Assembly (NCBI GenBank): GCA_964640665.1
Contig: CAZXHT010000016.1
Span: 16,800-80,799, forward strand
Source: DATKYQ01 sp964640665
GTDB taxonomy: Bacteria > Myxococcota > B64-G9
DNA length: 64,000 nt
Direction of reading: 5' to 3'
The position numbers and the translations under genes were made by a program. The notes under the pieces were generated by a model. The model was not told the DNA's origin. It did not search any database and was given only the letters and a program-made list of their open reading frames with translations. The number at the start of each line of letters is the position of its first letter. Positions within the stretch are counted from its first letter, which is position 1. Positions 1-7,915 of the stretch are shown piece after piece.

Positions 1-822
1 ATCCCGCTGGTGGGCCATATCAACGAATTTATCAACCAGAAGAAGTTGGTCGTTCAAGTTGCCAAGACGGTCTTACGGGAACAGGGAATGGAGATCCCCT
101 ACCTGGTGGGCACGATGATCGAGCTGCCGCGGGCCGCTCTGACGGCCGAACAGATAGCGCGGGAAGCCGCCTTTTTCTCCTTCGGCACCAACGACCTCAC
201 CCAAACGACTTTCGGTCTCAGCCGTGATGACGCCCAGAATTTCCTGAACCCCTATCTGAAGATCGGCATTCTCGATGACGACCCGTTCCAGACCGTCGAC
301 ATTGAAGGCGTGGGCCGCCTGATGGAGATAGGAGTCGAGAAGGGACGCAAGACTCGCAAGAACCTCAAGGTGGGAATCTGCGGCGAGCACGGCGGCGATC
401 CGCGAACGATACATTTTTGCTACAAGATCGGACTGAACTATGTCTCCTGCTCGCCCTACCGGGTGCCGATAGCGCGCCTGGCGGCTGCCCAGGCGACCCT
501 GGCCGAAAAGGCGGCCAAAAAGGTCACCAAGAAGAAAACAACTCGCAAGAAGCCGGCCAAGAAGGTCGCCAAGAAGAAAACTACTCGTAAGAAGCCGGCC
601 AAGAAAGTTACCAAGAAGAAAGCCACTCGTAAGAAGCCGGCCAAGAAAGTTACCAAGAAGAAAGTCACTCGTAAGAAGCCGGCCAAGAAAGTTACCAAGA
701 AGAGAGTCACCCGTAAGAAGCCGGCCAAGAAAATTGCCAAGAAGAGAGTCACTCGTAAGAAGCCGGCCAAGAAGCCGGTCCGGAAGAAGGCTGCCCGGAA
801 AAAGGCGGGGAGGCGCAGGTGA
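1..822 (+). CDS. ppdK: pyruvate, phosphate dikinase, C-terminal part, with lysine-rich tail (5' truncated)
   Basis: This is the 3' end of a gene whose start lies before the window; the frame is open from base 1 (IPLVGHINEF). PPDK interconverts pyruvate and phosphoenolpyruvate. The visible part is the PEP/pyruvate-binding TIM-barrel end: FFSFGTNDLTQ lies near residue 60 counted from base 10, and GICGEHGGDP near residue 122 carries the catalytic Cys typical of the family. The enzyme normally ends shortly after this point. Here the chain continues for about 100 residues of Lys/Arg/Ala/Pro repeats that look like eukaryotic histone H1 or bacterial AlgP tails. The next gene starts inside the stop codon (GTGA overlap), so the two are probably co-transcribed. 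The family call is firm; the role of the tail is unknown. Confidence 0.93.
   Translation: MPLVGHINEFINQKKLVVQVAKTVLREQGMEIPYLVGTMIELPRAALTAEQIAREAAFFSFGTNDLTQTTFGLSRDDAQNFLNPYLKIGILDDDPFQTVDIEGVGRLMEIGVEKGRKTRKNLKVGICGEHGGDPRTIHFCYKIGLNYVSCSPYRVPIARLAAAQATLAEKAAKKVTKKKTTRKKPAKKVAKKKTTRKKPAKKVTKKKATRKKPAKKVTKKKVTRKKPAKKVTKKRVTRKKPAKKIAKKRVTRKKPAKKPVRKKAARKKAGRRR
511..816 (+). repeat. in-frame 42-bp tandem repeats coding an H1-like tail
   Basis: About six imperfect copies of a 14-residue unit (KKPAKKVTKKKATR and variants) lie in tandem at the 3' end of the dikinase gene. Copies differ at the VT/VA/IA and AT/VT/TT positions, and the last copy decays into KKPVRKKAARKKAGRRR. The reading frame is kept throughout, so the repeat is coding. 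It also opens long spurious frames on the other strand. Confidence 0.9.
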
Positions 823-2150
823 CAAGTAGACTCAGATACGGGCTTAGTGCACTGGTGTTTGTCGCGCTGCTAGCGGCCTTCGCTTGTGACGAGCAACGAT
901 CGGCCGAGAGCCTTACCGTCCAGGCCTTAAATTTCCCGGTCGGAATCGCGGTGCACCCGCAGGGCTACGCTTTGGTGGTCAGCTCCAACTTCGATCTCAG
1001 GTACAAGAGTGGCTCTCTGCAAGTCATCGATCTCAACTCCCTGGCCGCCAGGATCTACCCTGGTGGTGTAGAAAAGGGGGCCTCGAACGAGGCCTTGGAT
1101 AGCGATAACAGAGATCTTATCATCGCCGATCAAGCGATCGGCCTGCCCAATTTCGGGGCATCGGTCAAGCTGGCCGCATCGAATGAAAACGGACTGGCCG
1201 TCGTGACCACAAGAGAGAAAAACCAGATTTTCTTCATCGACATGGAGATCTATACAGAGGGTTCATCCCCTGTTGCCAAGGTCAGACTGAATTGCCGGCC
1301 GGGCGGAGATCAATCCGCCGCTAACTTCCCACCCTGCGAAGGCGCCGGATACGTTGTTGATCTGGATGATGACGATCCCTTCGATGTGATCCTGATCGAT
1401 GACAGCCCGGACGATGCAACTCAATGGCAGCAGCGCCAGTGGACGGCCTATGTGTCATACTTGCGCAGCGGCGACATCACGGGCATCGAAGTGCCCCCGC
1501 GCCTTTCCGGCTCGCATGACGCACCCCGCCTGCTGTACAGCCTGGATGCGAATGCGCTAGGCTCCGGCAGTTTGGCGCGCTCGTCGGTCAGCGGCCTGGT
1601 TTACGTCACCACGCGCTTCAACAACAGCCGTACCAACCCGGTGCGCTATTTCGACCCCGCCGCGGGCGAGGATGCAGAAGTGCTCAATGTCGATCTGTAC
1701 AATCAGGTTCTCGGCACTGAAACCCGGGGAGTCGACTTCGCACCGGACGGCCTGACGATGGGCGTCGTGGTTCGAAATCCGAACATGTTGGTGTTTGTCG
1801 ACACTACCCTCGACGAGACGGGATTGCCGTCCAACGATGTCCTGGGCGAGGTAGTGCTGAGTGATAAGCCCTCTCAGGTTCGTTTCATCGGCGACCTGGC
1901 GCTGGTAACCAGCGCCCAGGACGACACTCTATTCGTCATAGACGCCCTGACGATGAGGATGATCGATATCAAGGAAGACGTTTGTCGCGGGCTGTATGAC
2001 ATTGACGTATACGATCTCGGCGATCTGCACTGGGCGTTGATTACCTGCTTCGAAGATGACGTGGTGGCAGTGGTAGATGTCAATCCCGAATCAGATAACT
2101 TTCTCGATGTGCTCGCCCGCGTGGGTAAGCCACGTGTCGGGAACGAGTAG
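819..2150 (+). CDS. lipoprotein with beta-propeller-like repeats
   Basis: A predicted lipoprotein of 443 residues. It starts with GTG overlapping the stop of the dikinase gene by four bases. The N-terminus is a signal peptide with hydrophobic core LSALVFVALLAAFAC; the Cys at about residue 23 fits a lipobox. The mature part has the alternating hydrophobic pattern of YVTN-type beta propellers (FPVGIAVHPQGYALVVSSNFD, GVDFAPDGLTMGVVVRNPN, LALVTSAQDDTLFVIDA). Such proteins are usually surface or periplasmic scaffolds. The following gene codes for a second, larger lipoprotein of the same style 12 bases downstream, so the two probably work together. No substrate or partner can be named. Confidence 0.8.
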   Translation: MTSRLRYGLSALVFVALLAAFACDEQRSAESLTVQALNFPVGIAVHPQGYALVVSSNFDLRYKSGSLQVIDLNSLAARIYPGGVEKGASNEALDSDNRDLIIADQAIGLPNFGASVKLAASNENGLAVVTTREKNQIFFIDMEIYTEGSSPVAKVRLNCRPGGDQSAANFPPCEGAGYVVDLDDDDPFDVILIDDSPDDATQWQQRQWTAYVSYLRSGDITGIEVPPRLSGSHDAPRLLYSLDANALGSGSLARSSVSGLVYVTTRFNNSRTNPVRYFDPAAGEDAEVLNVDLYNQVLGTETRGVDFAPDGLTMGVVVRNPNMLVFVDTTLDETGLPSNDVLGEVVLSDKPSQVRFIGDLALVTSAQDDTLFVIDALTMRMIDIKEDVCRGLYDIDVYDLGDLHWALITCFEDDVVAVVDVNPESDNFLDVLARVGKPRVGNE

Positions 2151-2162
2151 CGAGGTGCCCCG

Positions 2163-4505
2163 ATGTCCGGAAGCAAAAAAACATGGTTGGTTCTTGGCAC
2201 ACTGATTCTCAACTGCGCTTGTGAAGAGCCCAAGCCGGCCCCTACCGGCCGTCTCGGCGGCCCAACCGATCTGGCGATAGTCAAGGGCTGCCCGCAGAAA
2301 GTACCCGATTGCGACAAGAGCGATCCGGATAATTCGAGACACCTGTTGCTGATGACCAACTCGCTGGACGATGCCTTGCGAGTATTCGACGTTGAAGACA
2401 GGCGTTTCTATTCGGCCCCCGACCCACTGTTCGCTTTTTCGATAAGGGTCGGTCGTTACCCGAAGAGCCTGGCGGTGGATCCTTTCGGGGAATACGCTTT
2501 CGTGGTCAACGGTATCTCCGCCGATGTCTCGCTTGTCGACCTGGCGCCCGACAGGATGGTCGAAGTGGACAGCGACTGGGACTCGTGTACCTCGTTCTGC
2601 GGGCCTTGCCGCCATCCGGATACGCTCGACGAGAACTGGGTCTATGCACCCGTGGACGATCGTTGTCGCGCGGGAGTCAGCAGAGTAACGCTGGGTACGG
2701 CGGCAAATATCGAGCCGGATGACATCGTTGCCCCGCTGGCCCGGGAAGGAGAATGGGAGGGGCCCTGGGATCGAACCAAGGCGCTGCCCGTATTCGTAAG
2801 CCTGGCAGGCATCGGTCAGGTGGCGCGGCTGGAATTTCGCTACCCGGGATACGGCCCCGGTTACGCCCAGCGTATGGACCTGGCTGAAGTCCTCGAGGTC
2901 GGAGGCCGTCCGTCGGGAATGGCCATCACCCGCGACGGTAGTCAGGTTTTCGTAGCCGACGAGGCGTCGGACACTATCGTCGCCATCGACACCGCCAAGA
3001 TGACTTTCGACAGGATAGACGTCGGCGGTCCCTCCAGGAGGTTGGCGCTGACTCCTGACGACTCGACGCTCTACGTGGTGCGTCTCGACGAAGGATTGAT
3101 AAGCCTGGTGGATGTTGCCGCGCACGGTTACCTGCCGCGCGGCGAGGCGCCGATCAACGCGCAGGATCCCGAGGGCTGGCCGACCGACATCAGCCTGCCG
3201 GGCATTCCCCGTTCGATAACTTTCACAAGCGGCGTCTCGGCCAAGGTGTTCGACGAGAGCGGAGTGGCTTCAAGGGACTACACCAGCGAGCTTCTGACCA
3301 GTGTGGAGCTAAGCGGGAGCCTGTCCAAGGATACCGACTACGAAGAGAAGGTGGTCAAGACATTCGCCTTCGTCTCTGACATGAACGGTTATGTCTACAT
3401 GCTGGATGCCGAGAATCATCGTCCGGTCGACATGTATCCCCACGTCGGGGCCAACGTTGCAGGCAGGCCGTCTTTGAATCTCGGCGGGGTGACAATAGAA
3501 GAGGACGCGCTCGACACCTGCAACGAAAAAGGAGATTGCCCCTATCCCAACCTGGCCGACTATGGCGAGGGCTACACCATAGCGGTGGATAAAGACGGCA
3601 ACCCGGTGCCATGCGACGGGAACGGCAGTATCGACCTCGACGCCGAAGGCGTACCGATCTGTGTCTGCGATAATGGCTACCACGCGCTGGGGAGAAACTG
3701 TCTTTCCGACGACAAGAACGAGATCCTGCGCAACTTCCACGGCATCCAGGTTCGGCCGGGCACAACCCGCAGTGAGGGCTGGATCTTCACCTGGGAGGGA
3801 GTGCTTACGGGAACCGAGCATTCGGCCAGCGGCAGTCTGGGCGCCTGGCGCCTGGATGACGACCGGATCGGGTTGGACTTCCTCGCCGCGGGGGTGGAAG
3901 CAGGAGACGTGCTGCAGATCCTCAGCGATCCAGGCCAGCAGGGCGGGGGAGGCGACGATCCCTGCCGGGTCGGTTCGGGAGCCTCCGAGGAAGGGAGCGC
4001 GCGCACTGAATTCACGGTCAGCGCGGTCGACACTAAGATGCTCGATATCTCGCCTGTAGGGGGCATCGACCTGGCCGGTTGCTGGCCGGAGGCGGTGCGC
4101 TACCGGGTGCGAGTCAAAAACGCATGGACGGTTTACGGCATCGTGAGCGGTGCGATGCCCCGCCTGACAAACGTACCCTTTCAGGATCCGGCGCCCGATC
4201 CCCCCATCTACGACAACGGGCTGATAGCCTTGACAATGTTCGAAAGCGAGCAAGCCGCGATCCCCCGCGACTCGACCTGGGGCTTCAACACGGACAGCGG
4301 TTTCGCGACCAACAAGTTCGCATCGTTAGTCCAGCCCGGCGTGGCAGGTGCGATTGTGCCGGTAGACCTGGAAGACGACGAGGAAGCGGAAGCGGAAAGC
4401 CACGGCGTAGACGACAGGCTCTACGTGGTATTCGAAGGCTCCAACGCAATGCTGGAGTTCTTCCCTTCAAACATGGATCCCACCAACTACTTGTTATACC
4501 AGTAG
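2163..4505 (+). CDS. large lipoprotein with YVTN-type beta-propeller
   Basis: A 780-residue predicted lipoprotein. The signal peptide ends LGTLILNCAC, with Cys near residue 20. The clearest propeller blades are near residues 245-320: GRPSGMAITRDGSQVFVADE followed by a DTIVAIDT strand, then RRLALTPDDSTLYVVRLDE. The middle has a Cys-containing insert (SCTSFCGPCRHPD) and an EGF-like stretch (CDGNGS...CVCDNGYHALGRNC, about 490-515). The gene ends 17 bases from the stop of a convergent gene. The weak GAGGTG upstream is the only visible ribosome site, which suggests coupling to the preceding gene. The function is unknown; an extracytoplasmic binding scaffold is an inference. Confidence 0.8.
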   Translation: MSGSKKTWLVLGTLILNCACEEPKPAPTGRLGGPTDLAIVKGCPQKVPDCDKSDPDNSRHLLLMTNSLDDALRVFDVEDRRFYSAPDPLFAFSIRVGRYPKSLAVDPFGEYAFVVNGISADVSLVDLAPDRMVEVDSDWDSCTSFCGPCRHPDTLDENWVYAPVDDRCRAGVSRVTLGTAANIEPDDIVAPLAREGEWEGPWDRTKALPVFVSLAGIGQVARLEFRYPGYGPGYAQRMDLAEVLEVGGRPSGMAITRDGSQVFVADEASDTIVAIDTAKMTFDRIDVGGPSRRLALTPDDSTLYVVRLDEGLISLVDVAAHGYLPRGEAPINAQDPEGWPTDISLPGIPRSITFTSGVSAKVFDESGVASRDYTSELLTSVELSGSLSKDTDYEEKVVKTFAFVSDMNGYVYMLDAENHRPVDMYPHVGANVAGRPSLNLGGVTIEEDALDTCNEKGDCPYPNLADYGEGYTIAVDKDGNPVPCDGNGSIDLDAEGVPICVCDNGYHALGRNCLSDDKNEILRNFHGIQVRPGTTRSEGWIFTWEGVLTGTEHSASGSLGAWRLDDDRIGLDFLAAGVEAGDVLQILSDPGQQGGGGDDPCRVGSGASEEGSARTEFTVSAVDTKMLDISPVGGIDLAGCWPEAVRYRVRVKNAWTVYGIVSGAMPRLTNVPFQDPAPDPPIYDNGLIALTMFESEQAAIPRDSTWGFNTDSGFATNKFASLVQPGVAGAIVPVDLEDDEEAEAESHGVDDRLYVVFEGSNAMLEFFPSNMDPTNYLLYQ

Positions 4506-4522
4506 GATAAGGGGTAACCCCA

Positions 4523-6181
4523 CTACTCGGTTAAAAACCAATCCGATCTTTTCGATCTCACAACATTTATGATTTTTTCATCCACCTCGGTAAACCTCTG
4601 AGTTTTTCCTTCCTCTCGAAGTGACGCATAGGTTGGTTCATCAAACTTGATTTTCCCATCAACGAAATCAATCGCCAAATAATACTCCTGGCTGAATTCG
4701 ATCCTTAACCTCTCCGGGTTATCAGCCAACATCTGATCAACACGTTTTTCTATTTCGCCGGCGTCTTTCAGGCCCAGCAACATGGTCATAAAAGGGGTGA
4801 GAAGTGCCTCTGTACCTTTTCGGTCGGTTGCATACTCGAAAACGAAATGCATTATCTCGGCAAGTCCATTCGAAGAAATCTCAACCGCATGTGCGGCTAT
4901 TCCCTCAAGGCCAAACTTGACGCCAACCAATCCAGAATTCGACGGTGCATAGGGATCCATCCAGAAAACGTCGGTATTCGCGCCATAAACTGCTATGCCG
5001 TCGGCAAAAGGATTCTCAAAAATGTCCTCGATCCCAAATTTGGCATGGGGATCAAAACCAAATTTTCTAATAGAAGCTTCTTCCTTCGGATCAAATTTGC
5101 ACCCGTCTTCCCATTTGTTACTCTTCAATCCACTTTTGCTGGCGAACTGAAGCAGAACAGACCCTCCTCTCCACACAACCGGGATGATAAGCCCGGCCTC
5201 CGCCGCACCACCGACGTTTGCGGTAATACCGTGAAGAGGATAACCATTCTCAAAGAAATACTGTGCGATGGCGGCAGATACTGCGGGCATAACATCGCCG
5301 TCCTTATCCCGGATGAAGTTAGGCCCTTTTTCTGCGATCTCGTTCATCAAGCCGTCATGTCTGGCCCTGATCAAACAGAAGAAGTTCAACTTATTTTTTG
5401 GAACACCATGTGCACGTGAAAACGCCTCTACAATTACTTCAGCAGGACTCCCCGTGTTGACATGAGCAGGAAGCTTCTTACTGCTTACGAGCTTTACCAT
5501 GTACTCATCTGGAAGAGGTTTGACTTTTGATTGAGTGTACACTCCTGCAGTAACGGAGTCGTGCAACCCCTCCGTGGCTTTTCCGGTTCCATCAACGTCA
5601 TCGCTGATAATATAAATAATATTTGTTTTGCTTTTGGCGCCATGTTTGGAATCCAAGGCGACTCGTAATTCTTCCGGGCCGAACATCTGTCCACGAAATC
5701 TTGCCGGGTTGCCTCCCGCCTCTCCGGGTTTTACTCGCTCTCCCTCTGAGGCCGCAACAACACCCACGGTATTTCCAAAAGTGCAGAGTATCTCATTCAA
5801 TCCAACTCCCTGCACTCCGGAAGCGCTGCGGTCGACCATCCTCTTCACCACATCGCTCTTTCCCATGCCGAGTCCGCTCGCAAACACAGCCGATGATCCG
5901 ACTGCATGTAACAAGGTGAGAGAGTATCTCAATTCATTGCGTAAGATCCCCTCCTTGGCCTTTGGATGGGCAGATACCGGTATCAGGGACTCTTTTGACA
6001 CCGACCCGAGTCTTAGCCCATACATTTCGAGGAATTTGCCGACTAAATCATTTAGTTTGTTTATCTCGGATGCCCGAAGGTTTCTTGTTCTTGTCCTCGA
6101 CGGCCGAATGGCTTCAATGTTCGTTATTACTCCTGCCACTTGACACCATTTCCTTTCTGCCGAATACCCACAGTAAATCAA
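4523..6181 (-). CDS. divergent class II fructose-bisphosphatase-like (GlpX-like) protein
   Basis: About 552 residues, longer than a normal GlpX (about 330). Resemblance to class II FBPases is seen in the metal-site-like ISDDVDGTGKATEGLH (about 192-207), in DGDVMPAVSAAIAQYF, and in GITANVGGAAEAGLI, which parallels the GlpX pattern of DGDVA followed by GIGGAPEGV. The gene lies 50 bases downstream of a class II aldolase-like gene. Together they would form a route from triose phosphates to fructose 6-phosphate, an inference from the pair. Both are clearly A+T-richer than their neighbours (23 G/C in the 60 bases from 5041 by hand count). The start is uncertain: the first 14 residues look non-native, and a GTG at about 6139 with AAAGGA upstream is a good alternative. 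Confidence 0.55.
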   Translation of the reverse strand: MIYCGYSAERKWCQVAGVITNIEAIRPSRTRTRNLRASEINKLNDLVGKFLEMYGLRLGSVSKESLIPVSAHPKAKEGILRNELRYSLTLLHAVGSSAVFASGLGMGKSDVVKRMVDRSASGVQGVGLNEILCTFGNTVGVVAASEGERVKPGEAGGNPARFRGQMFGPEELRVALDSKHGAKSKTNIIYIISDDVDGTGKATEGLHDSVTAGVYTQSKVKPLPDEYMVKLVSSKKLPAHVNTGSPAEVIVEAFSRAHGVPKNKLNFFCLIRARHDGLMNEIAEKGPNFIRDKDGDVMPAVSAAIAQYFFENGYPLHGITANVGGAAEAGLIIPVVWRGGSVLLQFASKSGLKSNKWEDGCKFDPKEEASIRKFGFDPHAKFGIEDIFENPFADGIAVYGANTDVFWMDPYAPSNSGLVGVKFGLEGIAAHAVEISSNGLAEIMHFVFEYATDRKGTEALLTPFMTMLLGLKDAGEIEKRVDQMLADNPERLRIEFSQEYYLAIDFVDGKIKFDEPTYASLREEGKTQRFTEVDEKIINVVRSKRSDWFLTE

Positions 6182-6231
6182 TCAGTTAAGCCGGCATCGG
6201 CGCTTTGCGTATTGGATTTTCCAGAAGCAGT

Positions 6232-7701
6232 CTACCCTTCTTTGGGAAACGGTCTTTGAAAATCGCGATCGGTTATGTACTCGGCAATCAAATCCTTGGT
6301 GTCCTTTACTCCCAGTTGCTCGAACAAAAAAGTGAATTGATTGTACAACTCTTCCGCCACGCTGGCTCGAATCTCTTCCGGCAGCGTCCAGAACAAATGT
6401 TTCATCGGACCGAGTGCCTTTTTCCGGGTTGAGTACGCAAATTGGACGAAAGTCTTCCCCGGCTTCCATTCCTCGATGAAATTATCCACTAGAAATCGTT
6501 CTATCGACGGTTGCACGCCTTTAACCTCAAAAGCGCTCTTGTACAAGATATTTTGAAAACCGGTGGCCAAATGCACCTCAACCGCACCGTGTTCCGGGAA
6601 CAGGCTGAAAGCGTCTTGCGGCAGTGTAGACGCTCCGTGCTGAACGGAACCCGCCCAACCAAACTCTCTGCCTTTTTCGGTAGCCATCCTCAAGACGTCA
6701 AATGCTATGTTGACCTCGGCAACGCCTCCTCCAGGCAAAGGAGTGCCGCCATGTGCCGTGCCATCATTTACCGCGATCTTGCGTATACCCAACGAAGGGT
6801 CTATGTCCAACCGATTCATATGCGCCAAGATTCCCTTGGCGTAGGCATCAAGGTCTTCTTCGCGGGTATTCATTTTCCCCACCTCGCCGGTTTCACCTCC
6901 CACCAAGGTACGCCAAGGAGTTCCGAGCACTGCTTCGGTTTTCCTTACATCTGCAATCTTTTCTGCGGTCAGGCGGGCATTGTCCTCCTGTTGCTCCGCA
7001 AAGGACAGCCCTTCTTCGTTTCTCCTCTCGAAGGGAGACATATCCAGGTCGATAGATCCGAAGCCGTATGCCAATAGATCTCTGATAAGCACACGATGAG
7101 CCGCAATTTCGGATTTAGCCGCATCTCCGCCCTGTCGTACCGGTTTGGACTTCAACTGGATGTGGTCACCTTGCAAGAAAAGAGGTCCTTTGAATCCTTC
7201 CAATACGGCCGCAGCTTGAATGATCGCTGCAAATTCCATCGGTTGCTGACCCGTATATCCAATCTCGGAACGGGCTATCTCGACCAACAGGGCGCCTACA
7301 TTGCTGTCTATTGCTGCTCTGAACAGAGCCCTGGCCGTATCCAATGAGTTTCCCCGGACATTGACTGCCGGAAAGCACATTTTTCTCGTAATCTTACCCT
7401 CCGCGATGGCGACATATACTTCTTGGGGAGAGTTCAGTTTTGCCCCCAACTGCCGAGCAGCCTCTCCAATTATCCAGGCCGATAGCGATCTCACCTCAGC
7501 GGACGCGCTCTCTGTTCCGAAATCAGCCGCATTGGCCGCCAGGGCGGGCAAACAACTCTTGAAAGCATTTTCATCAGTTACCACCAGTTTCTCGCCATCG
7601 AGTTTTGCTCCCAACAAGGCGTTTTTCACAAGCTCCGTCCTGTTCGAATACATCTTGACCACCGATGGAGAATGGACGAGTAGTTTTCCAATGGTCACCA
7701 T
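6232..7701 (-). CDS. class II fructose/tagatose-bisphosphate aldolase-like protein
   Basis: A 489-residue protein resembling class II (metal-dependent) aldolases, though longer than the usual 285-360. Family landmarks are FPAVNVRGNSLDTARALFRAA (order FAVNVxN...A), PLFLQGDHIQLKS, matching the LHLDHG metal-binding strand, YGFGSIDLDMSPFE, matching GFTSVMxDxSxxPFE, and SVQHGASTLP, matching LHGGSGxP. The Asp of the LDHG motif and a following His are kept (GDH). The ATG is preceded by AAGGAG at good spacing and by a sigma70-like promoter. It is the first gene of a two-gene operon with an FBPase-like gene. The reaction and exact substrate cannot be settled from motifs; a sugar-bisphosphate aldolase is most likely. 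Confidence 0.6.
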   Translation of the reverse strand: MVTIGKLLVHSPSVVKMYSNRTELVKNALLGAKLDGEKLVVTDENAFKSCLPALAANAADFGTESASAEVRSLSAWIIGEAARQLGAKLNSPQEVYVAIAEGKITRKMCFPAVNVRGNSLDTARALFRAAIDSNVGALLVEIARSEIGYTGQQPMEFAAIIQAAAVLEGFKGPLFLQGDHIQLKSKPVRQGGDAAKSEIAAHRVLIRDLLAYGFGSIDLDMSPFERRNEEGLSFAEQQEDNARLTAEKIADVRKTEAVLGTPWRTLVGGETGEVGKMNTREEDLDAYAKGILAHMNRLDIDPSLGIRKIAVNDGTAHGGTPLPGGGVAEVNIAFDVLRMATEKGREFGWAGSVQHGASTLPQDAFSLFPEHGAVEVHLATGFQNILYKSAFEVKGVQPSIERFLVDNFIEEWKPGKTFVQFAYSTRKKALGPMKHLFWTLPEEIRASVAEELYNQFTFLFEQLGVKDTKDLIAEYITDRDFQRPFPKEG

Positions 7702-7758
7702 TTTTTTTCTCTCCTTCTGTCTGGATCGTTCGGTTTACTTGCCTCCTGCACCAAGTTG

Positions 7759-7787
7759 AGCATAAGACACTGCGAAAGGGATTTCAA
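7759..7787 (-). promoter_or_regulatory. sigma70-type promoter of the aldolase/FBPase-like operon
   Basis: On the minus strand TTGAAA (7787-7782) is followed after 17 bases by TATGCT (7764-7759). Transcription would start near 7752, about 50 bases before the ATG at 7701. The match is five of six at -35 and four of six at -10. Confidence 0.5.
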
Positions 7788-7876
7788 ATACAATCTTTTA
7801 AATGATGGACGAATCTTTTATTTTGCCGGAAATAATCTCCGCCTCTAATTGATTGAAACGGCTCCACCTACGGCGG

Positions 7877-7906
7877 AAAATTCCAACAGCTCCAACACTG
7901 TTGGAA
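7877..7906 (-). terminator. intrinsic terminator-like hairpin behind the 7916-9451 gene
   Basis: A perfect nine-base inverted repeat (TTCCAACAG at 7881-7889, CTGTTGGAA at 7898-7906) with an eight-base loop lies ten bases downstream of the minus-strand stop at 7916. It is followed on that strand by TTTT. The T-run is short, so efficiency is uncertain, but position and shape fit a Rho-independent terminator. Confidence 0.6.
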
Positions 7907-7915
7907 TGCGCGGGT

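Noticed and set aside
511..816. 42-bp repeats as a CRISPR-like array
   Set aside because: Units are contiguous, in frame and without unique spacers.
73..825. Long minus-strand frames with regular repeats opposite the dikinase tail
   Set aside because: They mirror the Lys-rich coding repeats of the plus strand; the plus frame continues a known enzyme and has no competing start or ribosome site on the other strand.
4511..4521. GGGGTAACCCC between convergent genes as a terminator or REP copy
   Set aside because: Only four or five pairs, no T-run, and not close enough to the palindrome at 26269.
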